Shown here: positions 43,257-53,496 of the stretch, in pieces
Position numbering within the stretch: the first letter of the stretch is position 1
How the letters are laid out: each line of letters begins with the position of its first letter
Origin: Nocardia vulneris
Lineage (GTDB): Bacteria > Actinomycetota > Actinomycetes > Mycobacteriales > Mycobacteriaceae
Direction of reading: 5' to 3'
Length of the DNA: 64,000 nucleotides
Assembly: GCF_001613425.1 (NCBI RefSeq)
Contig: NZ_BDCI01000017.1
Span: 310,001-374,000 of the forward strand
The notes under the pieces: model-generated
Told to the model about the DNA's origin: nothing
Database searches by the model: none
The model's input: the letters and a program-made list of their open reading frames with translations, nothing else
Position numbers and translations under genes: made by a program

Positions 43257-43354
43257 TGGTTGTCCCGCAACGCCTGTCGATTGTTTGACGCCCCGCACCC
43301 CCTCGGCTCGAATAGGGCGATCCGAACCCGGGTCGCAGCCTTGGAGGGCGTCTG

Positions 43355-46300
43355 TTGTCTTCGTTCGTTCACCTGCACGTGCACACCGAGTACTCGATGC
43401 TCGACGGCGCGGCGAAGATCAAGCCACTGTTCGACGAGGCGGACCGACTCGGCATGACCGCGGTGGGCATGACCGACCACGGCAACATGTTCGGCGCGGA
43501 CGAGTTCTATCAGCACGCCACGAAAGTCGGCATCAAGCCGGTCATCGGCATCGAGGCCTATGTCGCGCCCGGCAGCAGACTGCACAAGAAGCCGGTGTTC
43601 TGGGGTCAGTCGGGCCAGCGCGGCGCCAACGGAGAAGGCATCGGCGGCGATGTCTCGGGCGGCGGCGCGTACACCCACATGACGATGCTCGCGCGCACCG
43701 CGCAGGGCCTGCGCAACCTGTTCGCGTTGTCCTCGCTGGCGAGCATGGAGGGCCACTACCGCAAACCGCGGATGGACCGCGAGCTGATCGCCCGGCACGC
43801 CGCCGGAATCATCGCCACGACCGGATGCCCCTCGGGCGAAGTGCAGACCCGGCTGCGCCTGGGACAGCACGCGGAGGCGCTGCAGGCCGCCGCCGACTAT
43901 CGCGATATCTTCGGCAGGGACAGCTTTTTCGTGGAGTTGATGGATCACGGCCTGCCGATCGAGCGATCGGTGCGCGACGGACTCCTGGAGATCAGCCGCA
44001 AACTCGATCTACCGCCGCTGGCCACCAATGATTCGCACTACGTGCGTAAGGATCAGGCCGAGGCCCACGCCGCGCTGCTGTGCGTACAAGCCGGGAAGAC
44101 CCTGAACGATCCGACCCGGTTCAAATTCGACGGCGACGGTTACCACCTGCGTTCGGCCGAAGAAATGCGCGCCTACTGGGACGTGCAGGTACCCGGCGCG
44201 GCGGACAACACCGTCGTGATCGCCGAGCGGGTCGAATCCTATGCCGAGGTGTGGCAACACCGAGATCGGATGCCGGTCTACGCGCCGCCTCCTGGCCACG
44301 AGGTGAACTCGTGGTTCCACGCGGAGGTCATGCGCGGTCTGGCCCGGCGATTACCCGGCGGGGTCACCGAGGAGTACCGGCACCGGGCGGAATTCGAGAT
44401 CGGCATCATCGTCGAGAAGGGCTTTCCCGCGTACTTCCTGATCACCGCCGATCTGATGGAACACGCACGCGCCGAGGGCATTCGGGTGGGACCGGGCCGT
44501 GGTTCGGCGGCCGGATCGCTGGTGGCGTACGCGATGGGCATCACCAACCTCGATCCGATCGTGCACGGACTGCTGTTCGAACGGTTCCTGAATCCCGAGC
44601 GCATGTCCATGCCCGATATCGACATGGACTTCGATGATCGCCGGCGCGGCGAGATGGTGCGCTACGCGACCGAGAAGTACGGCGCCGACCGGGTGGCCCA
44701 GGTGATCACCTTCGGCAAGATCAAAACCAAAGCGGCCATCAAGGATTCGGCGCGCGTGCACTACGGCCAAGCCGGTTTCGCGATCGCGGACCGCATCTCC
44801 AAGGCCCTGCCGCCGCCGGTCGCCGCCAAAGATATTCCGCTGTCCGGTATCACCGATCCGGCGCACGAGCGCTACCCGGAGGCGGCGGAGGTGCGCGCGC
44901 TGCTCGACACCGATCGCGATGTCGCCACCATCATGGACACCGCGCGCGGCCTCGAGGGGCTGATCCGCAATGCGGGCGTGCACGCGTGCGCGGTGATCAT
45001 GTCCGCGGAGCCGCTGCTGCACGTGGTGCCGCTGTGGCGGCGCGAGGACGGCGCGATGATCACCGGCTGGGACTACCCGTCCTGCGAGGCCGTCGGGCTG
45101 TTGAAGATGGACTTCCTCGGACTGCGCAATCTCACCGTGATCGGCGACGCGATCGACAACATCCGGGCCAATCGCGGCGAGACGGTCGATCTCGACACGC
45201 TGGGCGCCGACGACGCGAAAACCTATGCGCTGCTGGGCCGCGGCGAGAGCCTGGGTGTGTTCCAGCTCGACGGCGCCGCGATGCGCGATCTGCTCCGGCG
45301 GTTGATCCCCACCGGATTCGAGGACATCGTCGCGGTCAACGCGCTGTATCGGCCGGGACCGATGGCGATGAACACGCACAACAACTACGCCGACCGCAAG
45401 AACGACCGCCAACCGATCGTGCCGATCCATGCCGAACTCGCCGAGCCGCTGCGCGACATCCTCGCCGAAACCTATGGCCTGGTGGTGTATCAGGAGCAGA
45501 TCATGCAGATCGCGCAGCGCGTCGCCGGATTCTCGATGGGCCGCGCGGACGTGCTGCGCCGGGCGATGGGCAAGAAGAAGCTCGACGTGCTGGAGAAGGA
45601 GTTCGAAGGCTTCCGAGCGGGCATGCGGGACAACGGATTCTCCGACGAGGCGGTGCAGGCTCTGTGGGATACCGTGCTTCCGTTCGCCGGGTACGCGTTC
45701 AACAAATCGCACGCGGCAGGCTACGCACTGGTCGGCTATTGGACGGCCTACCTCAAGGCCAACTATCCCGCCGAATACATGGCGGCACTGCTGACTTCGG
45801 TCGCCGACAACAAGGACAAGTCGGCCGTCTATCTGTCCGAGTGCCGTCAGCTCGGCATCAAGGTGCTGGCGCCGGACGTCAACGAGTCCTCGCTGCGGTT
45901 CGCCGCGGTCGGCACCGACATCCGGTTCGGGCTCGGCGGCGTCCGCAACGTGGGCGCCAATGTGGTCGAGTCGATCATCGAAACCCGCACGCAGAAAGGG
46001 CAATACGCGTCGTTCGCGGATTTCGTCGAGAAGTCCGAGCTGGTCTGCTGCAACAAGCGCGTGCTGGAATCGCTGATCAAGGCGGGTGCGTTCGATTCGT
46101 TCGGCCACCCCCGCAGGGCGCTCGCCGATATCCACGAGGACGCGGTGGACGCCGTCACCGGACTGAAGCGCCGGCAGGCGATGGGCCAGTTCGATCTGTT
46201 CGGCGATGGCGACGCAGAGTCCGAATCATCTTCTCCCCTGGCGCATCTGAGTTTCGACGCACCGGAATGGCCGCGCGACGAATTGCTCGGGCTGGAACGC

Positions 46301-46906
46301 GAAATGCTGGGCCTGTATGTCTCGGGCCACCCGCTCGACGGTGCCGATCACCTGCTGCGCAAGCACGCCCCGAAGCCGATCGCGGCGCTGCTCGCCAATC
46401 CGCCGCGGGACGGGACCGTCACCATCGCGGGCATGATCTCGGCGCTGGAGCGACGCGTCAACAAGAAGGGCGAGAGCTGGGCGATCGCGGTGATCGAGGA
46501 CCTCGATGCCGCCGTGGAGGTGCTGTTCTTCCCGAAGAGCTACAGCGTGTTCGCCGCGGATCTGATGGTGGACGCGGTGGTGGTCGTCGAGGGACGGGTG
46601 AACTGGCGAGAGGACAAACTGGCGCTGTTCGGCGCGCACCTGGCCGCACTGGACGTGGCCCACCTGGACGAGCACCGGCGGCAGGCACCCCTGACGCTGG
46701 AGATCAACGCCCGCAACACCGATCGCGACAGCGTGCGGGAACTGAAGTCGGTACTGCTGGCCCATCCCGGCGGCACGCCGGTACATCTCGCGCTGTGCTA
46801 CCGGCAGCGGCGGACCATGCTGGCGATCGACGACTATCCGGTCACCGTCAGCCCGGCGCTGCTCGGTGAGCTACGCGCGGTCCGGGGCGTCAAAGTCCTG
46901 ACCTGA
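43355..46906 (+). CDS. dnaE: DNA polymerase III alpha subunit (DnaE1 type)
   Basis: The 1183-residue length equals that of actinobacterial DnaE1 (about 1184). The domains run in order: PHP (HLHVHTEYSMLDG at 6-18, metal-binding His/Asp set present), polymerase palm with PDIDMDFDD (catalytic D421 and D423), and fingers (KTKAAIKDSARVHYGQ). Then come the beta-clamp region (GQFDLFGD) and an OB fold near 1020-1100 (VTIAGMISALERRVNKKGE). TTG 43355 has GGAGGG upstream. The chain is intact and likely active. Neighbours here are regulators and enoyl-CoA hydratase, not usual housekeeping dnaE1 neighbours, so it could be a second copy. Confidence 0.85.
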   Translation: MSSFVHLHVHTEYSMLDGAAKIKPLFDEADRLGMTAVGMTDHGNMFGADEFYQHATKVGIKPVIGIEAYVAPGSRLHKKPVFWGQSGQRGANGEGIGGDVSGGGAYTHMTMLARTAQGLRNLFALSSLASMEGHYRKPRMDRELIARHAAGIIATTGCPSGEVQTRLRLGQHAEALQAAADYRDIFGRDSFFVELMDHGLPIERSVRDGLLEISRKLDLPPLATNDSHYVRKDQAEAHAALLCVQAGKTLNDPTRFKFDGDGYHLRSAEEMRAYWDVQVPGAADNTVVIAERVESYAEVWQHRDRMPVYAPPPGHEVNSWFHAEVMRGLARRLPGGVTEEYRHRAEFEIGIIVEKGFPAYFLITADLMEHARAEGIRVGPGRGSAAGSLVAYAMGITNLDPIVHGLLFERFLNPERMSMPDIDMDFDDRRRGEMVRYATEKYGADRVAQVITFGKIKTKAAIKDSARVHYGQAGFAIADRISKALPPPVAAKDIPLSGITDPAHERYPEAAEVRALLDTDRDVATIMDTARGLEGLIRNAGVHACAVIMSAEPLLHVVPLWRREDGAMITGWDYPSCEAVGLLKMDFLGLRNLTVIGDAIDNIRANRGETVDLDTLGADDAKTYALLGRGESLGVFQLDGAAMRDLLRRLIPTGFEDIVAVNALYRPGPMAMNTHNNYADRKNDRQPIVPIHAELAEPLRDILAETYGLVVYQEQIMQIAQRVAGFSMGRADVLRRAMGKKKLDVLEKEFEGFRAGMRDNGFSDEAVQALWDTVLPFAGYAFNKSHAAGYALVGYWTAYLKANYPAEYMAALLTSVADNKDKSAVYLSECRQLGIKVLAPDVNESSLRFAAVGTDIRFGLGGVRNVGANVVESIIETRTQKGQYASFADFVEKSELVCCNKRVLESLIKAGAFDSFGHPRRALADIHEDAVDAVTGLKRRQAMGQFDLFGDGDAESESSSPLAHLSFDAPEWPRDELLGLEREMLGLYVSGHPLDGADHLLRKHAPKPIAALLANPPRDGTVTIAGMISALERRVNKKGESWAIAVIEDLDAAVEVLFFPKSYSVFAADLMVDAVVVVEGRVNWREDKLALFGAHLAALDVAHLDEHRRQAPLTLEINARNTDRDSVRELKSVLLAHPGGTPVHLALCYRQRRTMLAIDDYPVTVSPALLGELRAVRGVKVLT

Positions 46907-47107
46907 GCGCCGCGCACCGGCGGATCGGCGCGACAAGGTTCGACCAACGGTCCGAGATCTTCCCCTGCGCGGCGGCGTCGGCCATTCTCAGTCAGTTGAG
47001 ACATCCGACGTTCGAACCCGTCCGGGGGTGGCGTGAACACGAGAAATGGTCACCGGCGGCTCCGGTCGGCGCAGAGCGCCGGATGGCATGTGACGCAAGA
47101 GGATTCG

Positions 47108-47776
47108 GTGACCGATGCACCGGTTCCGCAGATCACCGTGGTGCTGGCCGACCAGCACGCCGTGGTCCGTGCGGGTCTGCGTTCGATGCTGGCCACGGTC
47201 GCCGAATTCACCATTGTCGGGGAGGCGGCGACGGTCAGCGAACTGACCCGGCAGGCGCTGCGCGAGCGACCGGACGTGGTGGTGCTCGGCCTGCTGTTGT
47301 CACAGGAGCGCACCCACCGGGTGATCGCCGACATCCTGCGCTCCTGTCCGGGACTGGCGGTGCTGGTGTTCGGTATGGACGAGGACGACGGCGCCGTGCG
47401 GGCCGCGATCAACGCGGGCGCGCGCGGTTATGTCGACAAGTCGAGCACCGCGGAAGGCATCGTCCGGGCCGTGGCCGGCGCGGCCGCCGGATGGGCGGTG
47501 TTCAGCCCGGGTAGCGCGGCGGCGCTGGCGCGGATCACCGCGCAGCCGGCCACGGTGGAGGTCGTCGCGTTCGCCGATCTCACCGTCCGTGAACGCGAGG
47601 TGCTCGAGCTGGTCGCGGCCGGTCTGTCCAACGCGGCGATCGCGGGCCGGCTGCATCTGGCCTCCAAGACGGTGAGCAACTACCTGTCGGCGATCTTCCT
47701 CAAGCTCGGGGTGTGCGATCGCGCGAACGCGATCCTGCGCGCGCGGGAGGCCGGCTTCGGGGTCGCGCTCAGCTGA
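47108..47776 (+). CDS. LuxR-type regulator with atypical receiver domain
   Basis: A 222-residue NarL/FixJ-type protein: a receiver domain (about 9-120) followed by a LuxR helix-turn-helix (LTVREREVLELVAAGLSNAA near 158-177). The receiver has lost key residues. The usual second acidic residue is Gln16 (LADQH) and the phospho-acceptor position is Gly61 (VVVLGLLL). The Lys111 remains. It therefore cannot be phosphorylated normally. GTG 47108 has AGAGGA upstream. It converges on, and overlaps by eight bases, the LanB gene, so it may control the lanthipeptide cluster. Confidence 0.8.
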   Translation: MTDAPVPQITVVLADQHAVVRAGLRSMLATVAEFTIVGEAATVSELTRQALRERPDVVVLGLLLSQERTHRVIADILRSCPGLAVLVFGMDEDDGAVRAAINAGARGYVDKSSTAEGIVRAVAGAAAGWAVFSPGSAAALARITAQPATVEVVAFADLTVREREVLELVAAGLSNAAIAGRLHLASKTVSNYLSAIFLKLGVCDRANAILRAREAGFGVALS

Positions 47777-50700
47777 GCGCTATCGGTGCGTGCCGCAGGC
47801 TTTCCCTGGTCCGCCACAGCAATCCGAGCACCCGCTGCTCCGGCGGATGCCCGCAGCCGAGCAGCCTGTTGCAGTGCATGTGCACGAAACTGCGCACCAG
47901 TTCCGGTCGCGACCTGGTGAGTTCACCCCGGTCCGCGAGCAGGTCGAGCCGGGATACCGCTGCCTGCAGCAGAATTCGGCGACGATCCAGTATCTCGGCG
48001 ACAGCGGAACCGCCTGGCTGACTCGCCAGCCAACGCCGATCGCCGAGCAGTGATCTGAATGTCGCATTCTCTCTTCGGTATTCGTCCGCGGTGGCGCGCC
48101 GCTCGAGCACGCCGTGCCGATACAGGTCGATGTGCTCGGCCTCGCTCAGGCCGAACGCGGTGACCAGGTCGTCCACCGTGACCATCCCCAGCAGCGTGCG
48201 GTCCAGCGTGACGATGCGCCGATCGACCAGCGCGAGCAGCTCCAGCACCGCCGCGCTGTCGGCGGCGAACAGGTCCTCGGCCACCGCGGTCCCCGCCGGG
48301 CCGCCGTAGCGTTCCACCTCCTGGTCGTAGGTGTCCACCGACACGCGGCGGCAGAACCCGTCGGCGACCAATCGCGCCCCCCAGCGCAACAGCGCGGGCG
48401 CCAGCCGATCGGTCAGCCGATCCGGGTCACCGTGCCAGCGGATCCGCAGGTGCGGGTCGGGATCGGTGTAGCGCAGGAAGAACCAGTTGTCGGCCGCACC
48501 GTCCGCGACGGCCTGCGCGCAGAAGTCCCGGATCTGCTGCGCGAGCAGATCCTCCTCGAACGTCGGCACGTGATACAGCTTGGCGAACAGCCAATCGCTG
48601 CCCGGCGGCCGCAACCGCGCCGCCGAGGTGGCCGACGGCGCCGAACGCGCCTGCCCGCGAACGGGTTCGGGTTCGATGGCGGTGCGCACCAGCGGCACCA
48701 CCAGCTCACTGAGGTAGTGCCCGTCGGGGCCGGGCAGCCACGCGTGCCCGGGCCCGGGTAGTGCTTCCTCCAGATACAGCTTGCCACCGGGTGTCCGCCG
48801 GGCCTCGTCCCGGATCTGCTCGACCTGATCCGGGGCGTCCAGGTCGAGCAGCAGACGATGGTCTGCCATCGCAAGATACAGCTGGCGTGGTGGCTGCCAG
48901 CGCTGCCGCCACGCGGCGAAGGCGGCCGCGAACGAGGTCGCCGATTTCGGCGCCAGGTCGTCGGCGGGCAAACGCCACCGCGCCGGCGCCAGCACGACCC
49001 GGCCGGCCTGCACCCGCGGCAGAAACGGGAAACCGGTCGCCGGGCCCCAATCGAAGGTCATCGGCACCGGCCTGCCGTCCCGGTTGATCTCGTCGAGAAA
49101 CCGCACCACCGCGGGCGCCACCTGGGCGTTGAGCATGTGCCCGGCACAGGTGACGACCTCCTGTCCGGTGCGCGGCCAGCGCACCACGAATCGCCCGTCC
49201 CGCAGCCCGACCACCAACTCGGACAACGGAATCACCCGCTCCGCCCGCGCACCGGGCGTGGTGTCGAAGGGCAATTCCCACTCGCGGGCCAGCGGGCGAA
49301 TCGTGACATTCGCCAGCCGGCCGGGTCGCGGCAGATAGCTGACCTCGGCCCACAGCCGCCCGGGCCGGGCCCGCGCTTCGGCCGCCGCCGCCTCGTGCAA
49401 CGCCTGTTCGGCCGACGGTCCGATCAGGTCGGCGAAGCGGCCGAGCACCCGGCCCGCGGTCGAGGCCCCGAGGTTGGGACCGACCACCAACTGGAACTCG
49501 CCCGCGTCCACCGCCGCCGCCGAATCCGCGATCACGAACAGCGAAAGATCGAGCGAGGCAGGCACTTTCGCCGGGTCGGCCGACTGTATCTCGAGTTTCG
49601 CGATGGTCGCGGCGTCGAGTTCGACGACGGACCTGCGCTCTCTGATCGCGTCGAGCGCCAGATCGGTCAGCGTGCGGTGGCGCACCTGCCGTCGCTCGTC
49701 GTCGGCCCCACCCTTTTCGGCCTTGCGCGGCGCGCCGAGTCCGATCTCGGGATCGAGCAGTTCGAGCAGCCCCACCTCCCGGTCCGGACCGTACCGCTCG
49801 ATGAAAGCCGCTCGGTAACTGTCCAATTCGGCCGTTCCGGCCGGCCAGGAACTCAGCCGGATCGTCAGTTCGGCCGCACGGACGGCTTCGGTCGCGACCG
49901 CCGAATTCACCTGTCGCCCGGTGAACGGTCTGCTCATGTCGGTTTGGAACGGTCCCTTCGGCGTCGCCACCGCATGCACCGAATGTGCTCGATCCAGCAG
50001 CTTCGGGTACCCGGCGGCGGCCTGATCGTGGTCGAGCCGATCCCAGTCACCGAGCTGTTCGAGCAGCTCGCCGAGGGCGGTCGCGGCCGCGCCCGCGGCG
50101 GGTATCGCCGCGAGGCGCCGGGCGACATAGCCTGCCGGATCGGCAGCGGTGACCGGTGGCCGCAGATCCGTGAGCAAGAGGGTCTGTTCGCACAGCTGGT
50201 CCAGCAGACCGCGTACTCGGTCGGCGCCCGCGTCGAGTTCCCCAGCCAGTTCATCCACGAGATCGCCATAACGCGTCGGGATCCGCGCGCGTTCCAGCAC
50301 CCGGCGGACCGGCGTGGTGGCGCGCAACGACATCGCGCGCCCCGATTCGGCAGCCTCGCCGATGGGGGTGCGCTCGCTGAGAAACACCCGATCCGCCTGC
50401 ACGAAGGCGGCCGGGTTGGTGCACAGGCGCAGCTGCGCGCGGATCTCGTCGCGCTGCTCCAGGGTCTGCACGAAGTCGAGCAGCCAACCCATGTCCGGCC
50501 TGGTCCGCAGCACGGCGGGCGCGTCGGCCAGCTCGAGGTCGGTGGCCGGACCCCACCCCGCGAGACCGACTCCGGCGAACATGCCGAACGGGGTGGGCCG
50601 ACTGGACATCCGGATGAGGTACCGCTGTAACTTCCCGGCCAGGCGCTGCCGCGCGCGAACGTCGGTGCAGGGACGTTCCAAAGCCCGCAGCAGCTCCGCG

Positions 50701-50885
50701 CCGCCCACCGCGAGCGCCCGCTGGACCCGGGGATCGGCGGGCACCAGCGTGCCGGGGGCGGTGCGGGCCGGCCACTCGGCGGCCGGGTCGGCACCGAGCG
50801 CGAGGTACTCCCCGAGGGGCAGCAGCGGGGTGCGGACCACCAGCCAGTCCAGTGGCCGATACATGTTCGAGCCGGTCGTCGTCAT
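47769..50885 (-). CDS. Class I lanthipeptide dehydratase (LanB, full length)
   Basis: A 1038-residue full-length LanB. The N-terminal glutamylation domain (about 1-680) includes RMSSRPTPFGMFAGVGLAGW. The C-terminal SpaB-type elimination domain (about 740-1020) includes FFLRYTDPDPHLRIRW. Both are present, so one protein can glutamylate Ser/Thr using glutamyl-tRNA and eliminate glutamate to give dehydro residues. ATG 50885 has AGGAG upstream within the lanC junction. It is the last gene of the operon with two lanC genes and four precursor genes. It likely dehydrates all four precursors. Confidence 0.9.
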   Translation of the reverse strand: MTTTGSNMYRPLDWLVVRTPLLPLGEYLALGADPAAEWPARTAPGTLVPADPRVQRALAVGGAELLRALERPCTDVRARQRLAGKLQRYLIRMSSRPTPFGMFAGVGLAGWGPATDLELADAPAVLRTRPDMGWLLDFVQTLEQRDEIRAQLRLCTNPAAFVQADRVFLSERTPIGEAAESGRAMSLRATTPVRRVLERARIPTRYGDLVDELAGELDAGADRVRGLLDQLCEQTLLLTDLRPPVTAADPAGYVARRLAAIPAAGAAATALGELLEQLGDWDRLDHDQAAAGYPKLLDRAHSVHAVATPKGPFQTDMSRPFTGRQVNSAVATEAVRAAELTIRLSSWPAGTAELDSYRAAFIERYGPDREVGLLELLDPEIGLGAPRKAEKGGADDERRQVRHRTLTDLALDAIRERRSVVELDAATIAKLEIQSADPAKVPASLDLSLFVIADSAAAVDAGEFQLVVGPNLGASTAGRVLGRFADLIGPSAEQALHEAAAAEARARPGRLWAEVSYLPRPGRLANVTIRPLAREWELPFDTTPGARAERVIPLSELVVGLRDGRFVVRWPRTGQEVVTCAGHMLNAQVAPAVVRFLDEINRDGRPVPMTFDWGPATGFPFLPRVQAGRVVLAPARWRLPADDLAPKSATSFAAAFAAWRQRWQPPRQLYLAMADHRLLLDLDAPDQVEQIRDEARRTPGGKLYLEEALPGPGHAWLPGPDGHYLSELVVPLVRTAIEPEPVRGQARSAPSATSAARLRPPGSDWLFAKLYHVPTFEEDLLAQQIRDFCAQAVADGAADNWFFLRYTDPDPHLRIRWHGDPDRLTDRLAPALLRWGARLVADGFCRRVSVDTYDQEVERYGGPAGTAVAEDLFAADSAAVLELLALVDRRIVTLDRTLLGMVTVDDLVTAFGLSEAEHIDLYRHGVLERRATADEYRRENATFRSLLGDRRWLASQPGGSAVAEILDRRRILLQAAVSRLDLLADRGELTRSRPELVRSFVHMHCNRLLGCGHPPEQRVLGLLWRTRESLRHAPIALS

Positions 50886-50894
50886 CTCATCTCC

Positions 50895-52154
50895 TCACGC
50901 CAGCAACAGCACTCGATCCCAGTCCGGCGCTGCGCCGGTGCTCGCCGCGAGCAGGGCGAGCGCGATCCCCGCGGCGCCGTCGAGCAGGCCGGGCCGATCC
51001 GCGGGCAGCTCGCCGGGGCAGCGGAAACCGAACCGGTGCGCCGGGTCGTACCCAGCGAGCAGCCGGTCGGTCAGTTCGACTGCGGCACGGGCGAATCGCG
51101 GATCGCCCGTATCGTGCGCGAAGCGCAGCGTGATCTGCAGCAGGCCCGCGACGCCGTGACAGAGGGCGGGTGCCGGGTCCGGCTCGGCCGTCGCCGCGAA
51201 CCGGCTCGATGCCGCGACCATCGTGTCGACGGCGAGGGACCGCAGCTCGGCGTCGTCGATCGCGTTGCCCGCCAACCAGAGTGCGCGGGCAACGCCGGGC
51301 CCGCCGTAACACCAGGCATTGCGCGGTCGTGTCCCGACCGCGGCGGTACCCGGCAGCGGGATACCGGTCGGCCAGTTGGGTCCGTGCGCGTCGTCGGCGC
51401 GGTGCGCGGTCAGCCAGCGCCCGACCATCGCGATCGCTTCCCGCTGTCCGGCCACGGAAATGCCCGACAGCTCGGCCAGCGAGAGCAGCGCCAACGGTCC
51501 CGGCACGCCGTGGGCGAGACCGCAGTTCAGCACGCCACCGGGAAAAGACTCTGCCATCGGGGTTTTCGGCGCGATGCTCCAGGCCGGCGTGTGCCAGTTG
51601 GGGAGGTCGTTCTCCCAGCGGCACACCGCCACCAGACCGGTCAGCGCCGCCCGCAGCGCGGCGGTATAGGCGTTGCGCCGCAACAGGTATGCGCCCGTAC
51701 CGGTGATACCGGAGACGAGATCGAACGATTCGAACGGCAGACCGTGCCGGGCGTGCGCCAGCACCGCCGCACGACTCGTCGCGTCACGCACGATGCCGCG
51801 GTCCAGCTCGGCGAGCAGGCGCTGATAGCGAGTGCCGTTGCGGGACAACAGCAGTGCGCTGAACGCCAAGCCGGTCAGCCCGTCGAACATGCCGGGCAGC
51901 CGGACCTCGGCGTCCGCCATCTCGCGCACGGCCGCCGTGAGGCAGCGGTGGGCGGCGCGATCCCAGTCGCGGCCGTCGAATCGGCTCAGCAGCACCGCGC
52001 ATCCGGCGGCACCGGATGCGCCGTCGCGCAGCAGACCCGGCCGGCCCGGCAATGCAGGCAGGCTTTCCGGCGGCGCGAGGCGGCGCGCGACCGCCCGCGC
52101 CACCGTGACCGCCCGCTCCGCCGTCGCCGCGGACAGCACGCTCCGCCACGTCAT
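50895..52154 (-). CDS. LanC-family lanthionine cyclase (first copy next to lanB)
   Basis: A 419-residue LanC-like alpha-alpha barrel. The zinc set is present: a Cys in AWCYGGPG and Cys-His in LCHGVAG, plus GLAHGVPG with the active-site His. It closes thioether rings by adding Cys to dehydro residues. I chose ATG 52154, 14 bases after the neighbouring lanC stop. A GTG at 52196 would overlap that gene and has no ribosome site. The other lanC is clearly a duplicate: shared segments include FNCGLAHGVPGPLA or near variants. Confidence 0.85.
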   Translation of the reverse strand: MTWRSVLSAATAERAVTVARAVARRLAPPESLPALPGRPGLLRDGASGAAGCAVLLSRFDGRDWDRAAHRCLTAAVREMADAEVRLPGMFDGLTGLAFSALLLSRNGTRYQRLLAELDRGIVRDATSRAAVLAHARHGLPFESFDLVSGITGTGAYLLRRNAYTAALRAALTGLVAVCRWENDLPNWHTPAWSIAPKTPMAESFPGGVLNCGLAHGVPGPLALLSLAELSGISVAGQREAIAMVGRWLTAHRADDAHGPNWPTGIPLPGTAAVGTRPRNAWCYGGPGVARALWLAGNAIDDAELRSLAVDTMVAASSRFAATAEPDPAPALCHGVAGLLQITLRFAHDTGDPRFARAAVELTDRLLAGYDPAHRFGFRCPGELPADRPGLLDGAAGIALALLAASTGAAPDWDRVLLLA

Positions 52155-52168
52155 CGTCGAGGCCCGGG

Positions 52169-53482
52169 TCAAGACAGCAGCAGGGTTCGGTCCCACGTCG
52201 GTGGGAGGTCGGTGGCGGCGGCCAGCAGCGCGAGCGCGACGCCCGCCGCACCGTCCAGCAGGCCGGGATCGTCTGCGGTGGGGCCGTTTTCAGCGAACGA
52301 GACATAGCCGTACCGCCGCTCCGGCTGGAACATCGAGAGCAGCTGAGCGGTCAAGACGGGCACCGCGGCGACACAGTCCGGATCCCCGGTGTCGGCGGCG
52401 AAACGCAAGGTGATCTGCAACAGACCGGCGACGCCGTGGCACAGGCCGGGCGACCCGTCGATCCGTCGCGCGTCCGGCGTGCGGCGGTACACCGCGCGCA
52501 TGGTGGCCACCGCCAGCTCGCCGAGCTGCGGATCGGCCAGCGCCGCGCCCGCCGACCAGAGCGCTCGCGCCACGCCTGGACTGCCGTAGCACCACGCGTT
52601 GTGCGTGGGGCCGTAGGCGGTCGGCGTCGTGCCGGTCGAGTCCGGCAGCGCCACCCCGGTCGGCCAGTTCGGTCCCCACGCGTCGTCGCGGCGCTGCGCG
52701 GCCAACCAGTGCGCGACCCGTGCGACCGCCGCCCGCTGGCCGGAGACCGAGATACCCATCGACTCGGCGAGCGCCAACACCGCCAGTGGACCCGGGACAC
52801 CGTGCGCCAGGCCGCAATTGAACACGCCGGTGGGATAGGCCCGCGCCATCGGGCTGTTCGGCACCACCGCGGCGGGCAGCGTGTGCCAGTTCGGGACACC
52901 ATCGATGATGCCGCACAGAGCTGTCAATCCCGCCAGCACCTCGCACAGCGCGTCATCGATGCGCGGGCGTCCCGTGCGGCGCAACAGATAGGCGCCGGCA
53001 CCGGCCAATCCGGCGATCACATCGAACGCCGCCGACGGCAGGCCGGTGGGCTGCGCGGCGATCGTCGCGCCGAGCGCGGCCGCCGCCCGGGCGATGACCT
53101 CGTCCAGGTCATCGAGCAGCCGTCGATAGCGGGTGCCGTCGCGGGACAACGCGTCAGCGGCGAAGGCCACCTCGCACAACCCGCCGAACAGGCCGAGCCG
53201 TCCGCGCTCGGCCCGTTCGGCGGTGCGCGCGGCAGCGGTCAGGCAGGCATGCGAATGCACCGCCCAACCGTGGTCCGGCCGCAGCCGGTCCAGCTGGTCG
53301 AACAACACGGCGCACCCCGCATTGCCCGACTCCGGCGCCGATGCCGTATCCCGCAGCCGCTTCCCGACTTCCACGGATACCGCGATCGCCGACGCCGCCA
53401 GGTCGGCGGGCACCAGGCTGCGCCACGGCCGCCCGGCCGGGTGGAGTTCATCGACGATCACCGACGCACGGTCCGCGTTCAT
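52169..53482 (-). CDS. LanC-family lanthionine cyclase (second copy)
   Basis: A 437-residue LanC paralogue with the same zinc ligands: AWCYGSPG, LCHGVAG and GLAHGVPG. ATG 53482 has GAGAGGAACC upstream and follows the fourth precursor gene by 14 bases. The two cyclases are similar along their whole length but have different N-termini. They may cyclise different peptides or work as a pair. Zinc ligands in both suggest both are active. Confidence 0.85.
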   Translation of the reverse strand: MNADRASVIVDELHPAGRPWRSLVPADLAASAIAVSVEVGKRLRDTASAPESGNAGCAVLFDQLDRLRPDHGWAVHSHACLTAAARTAERAERGRLGLFGGLCEVAFAADALSRDGTRYRRLLDDLDEVIARAAAALGATIAAQPTGLPSAAFDVIAGLAGAGAYLLRRTGRPRIDDALCEVLAGLTALCGIIDGVPNWHTLPAAVVPNSPMARAYPTGVFNCGLAHGVPGPLAVLALAESMGISVSGQRAAVARVAHWLAAQRRDDAWGPNWPTGVALPDSTGTTPTAYGPTHNAWCYGSPGVARALWSAGAALADPQLGELAVATMRAVYRRTPDARRIDGSPGLCHGVAGLLQITLRFAADTGDPDCVAAVPVLTAQLLSMFQPERRYGYVSFAENGPTADDPGLLDGAAGVALALLAAATDLPPTWDRTLLLS

Positions 53483-53496
53483 TCCGGCGGTTCCTC

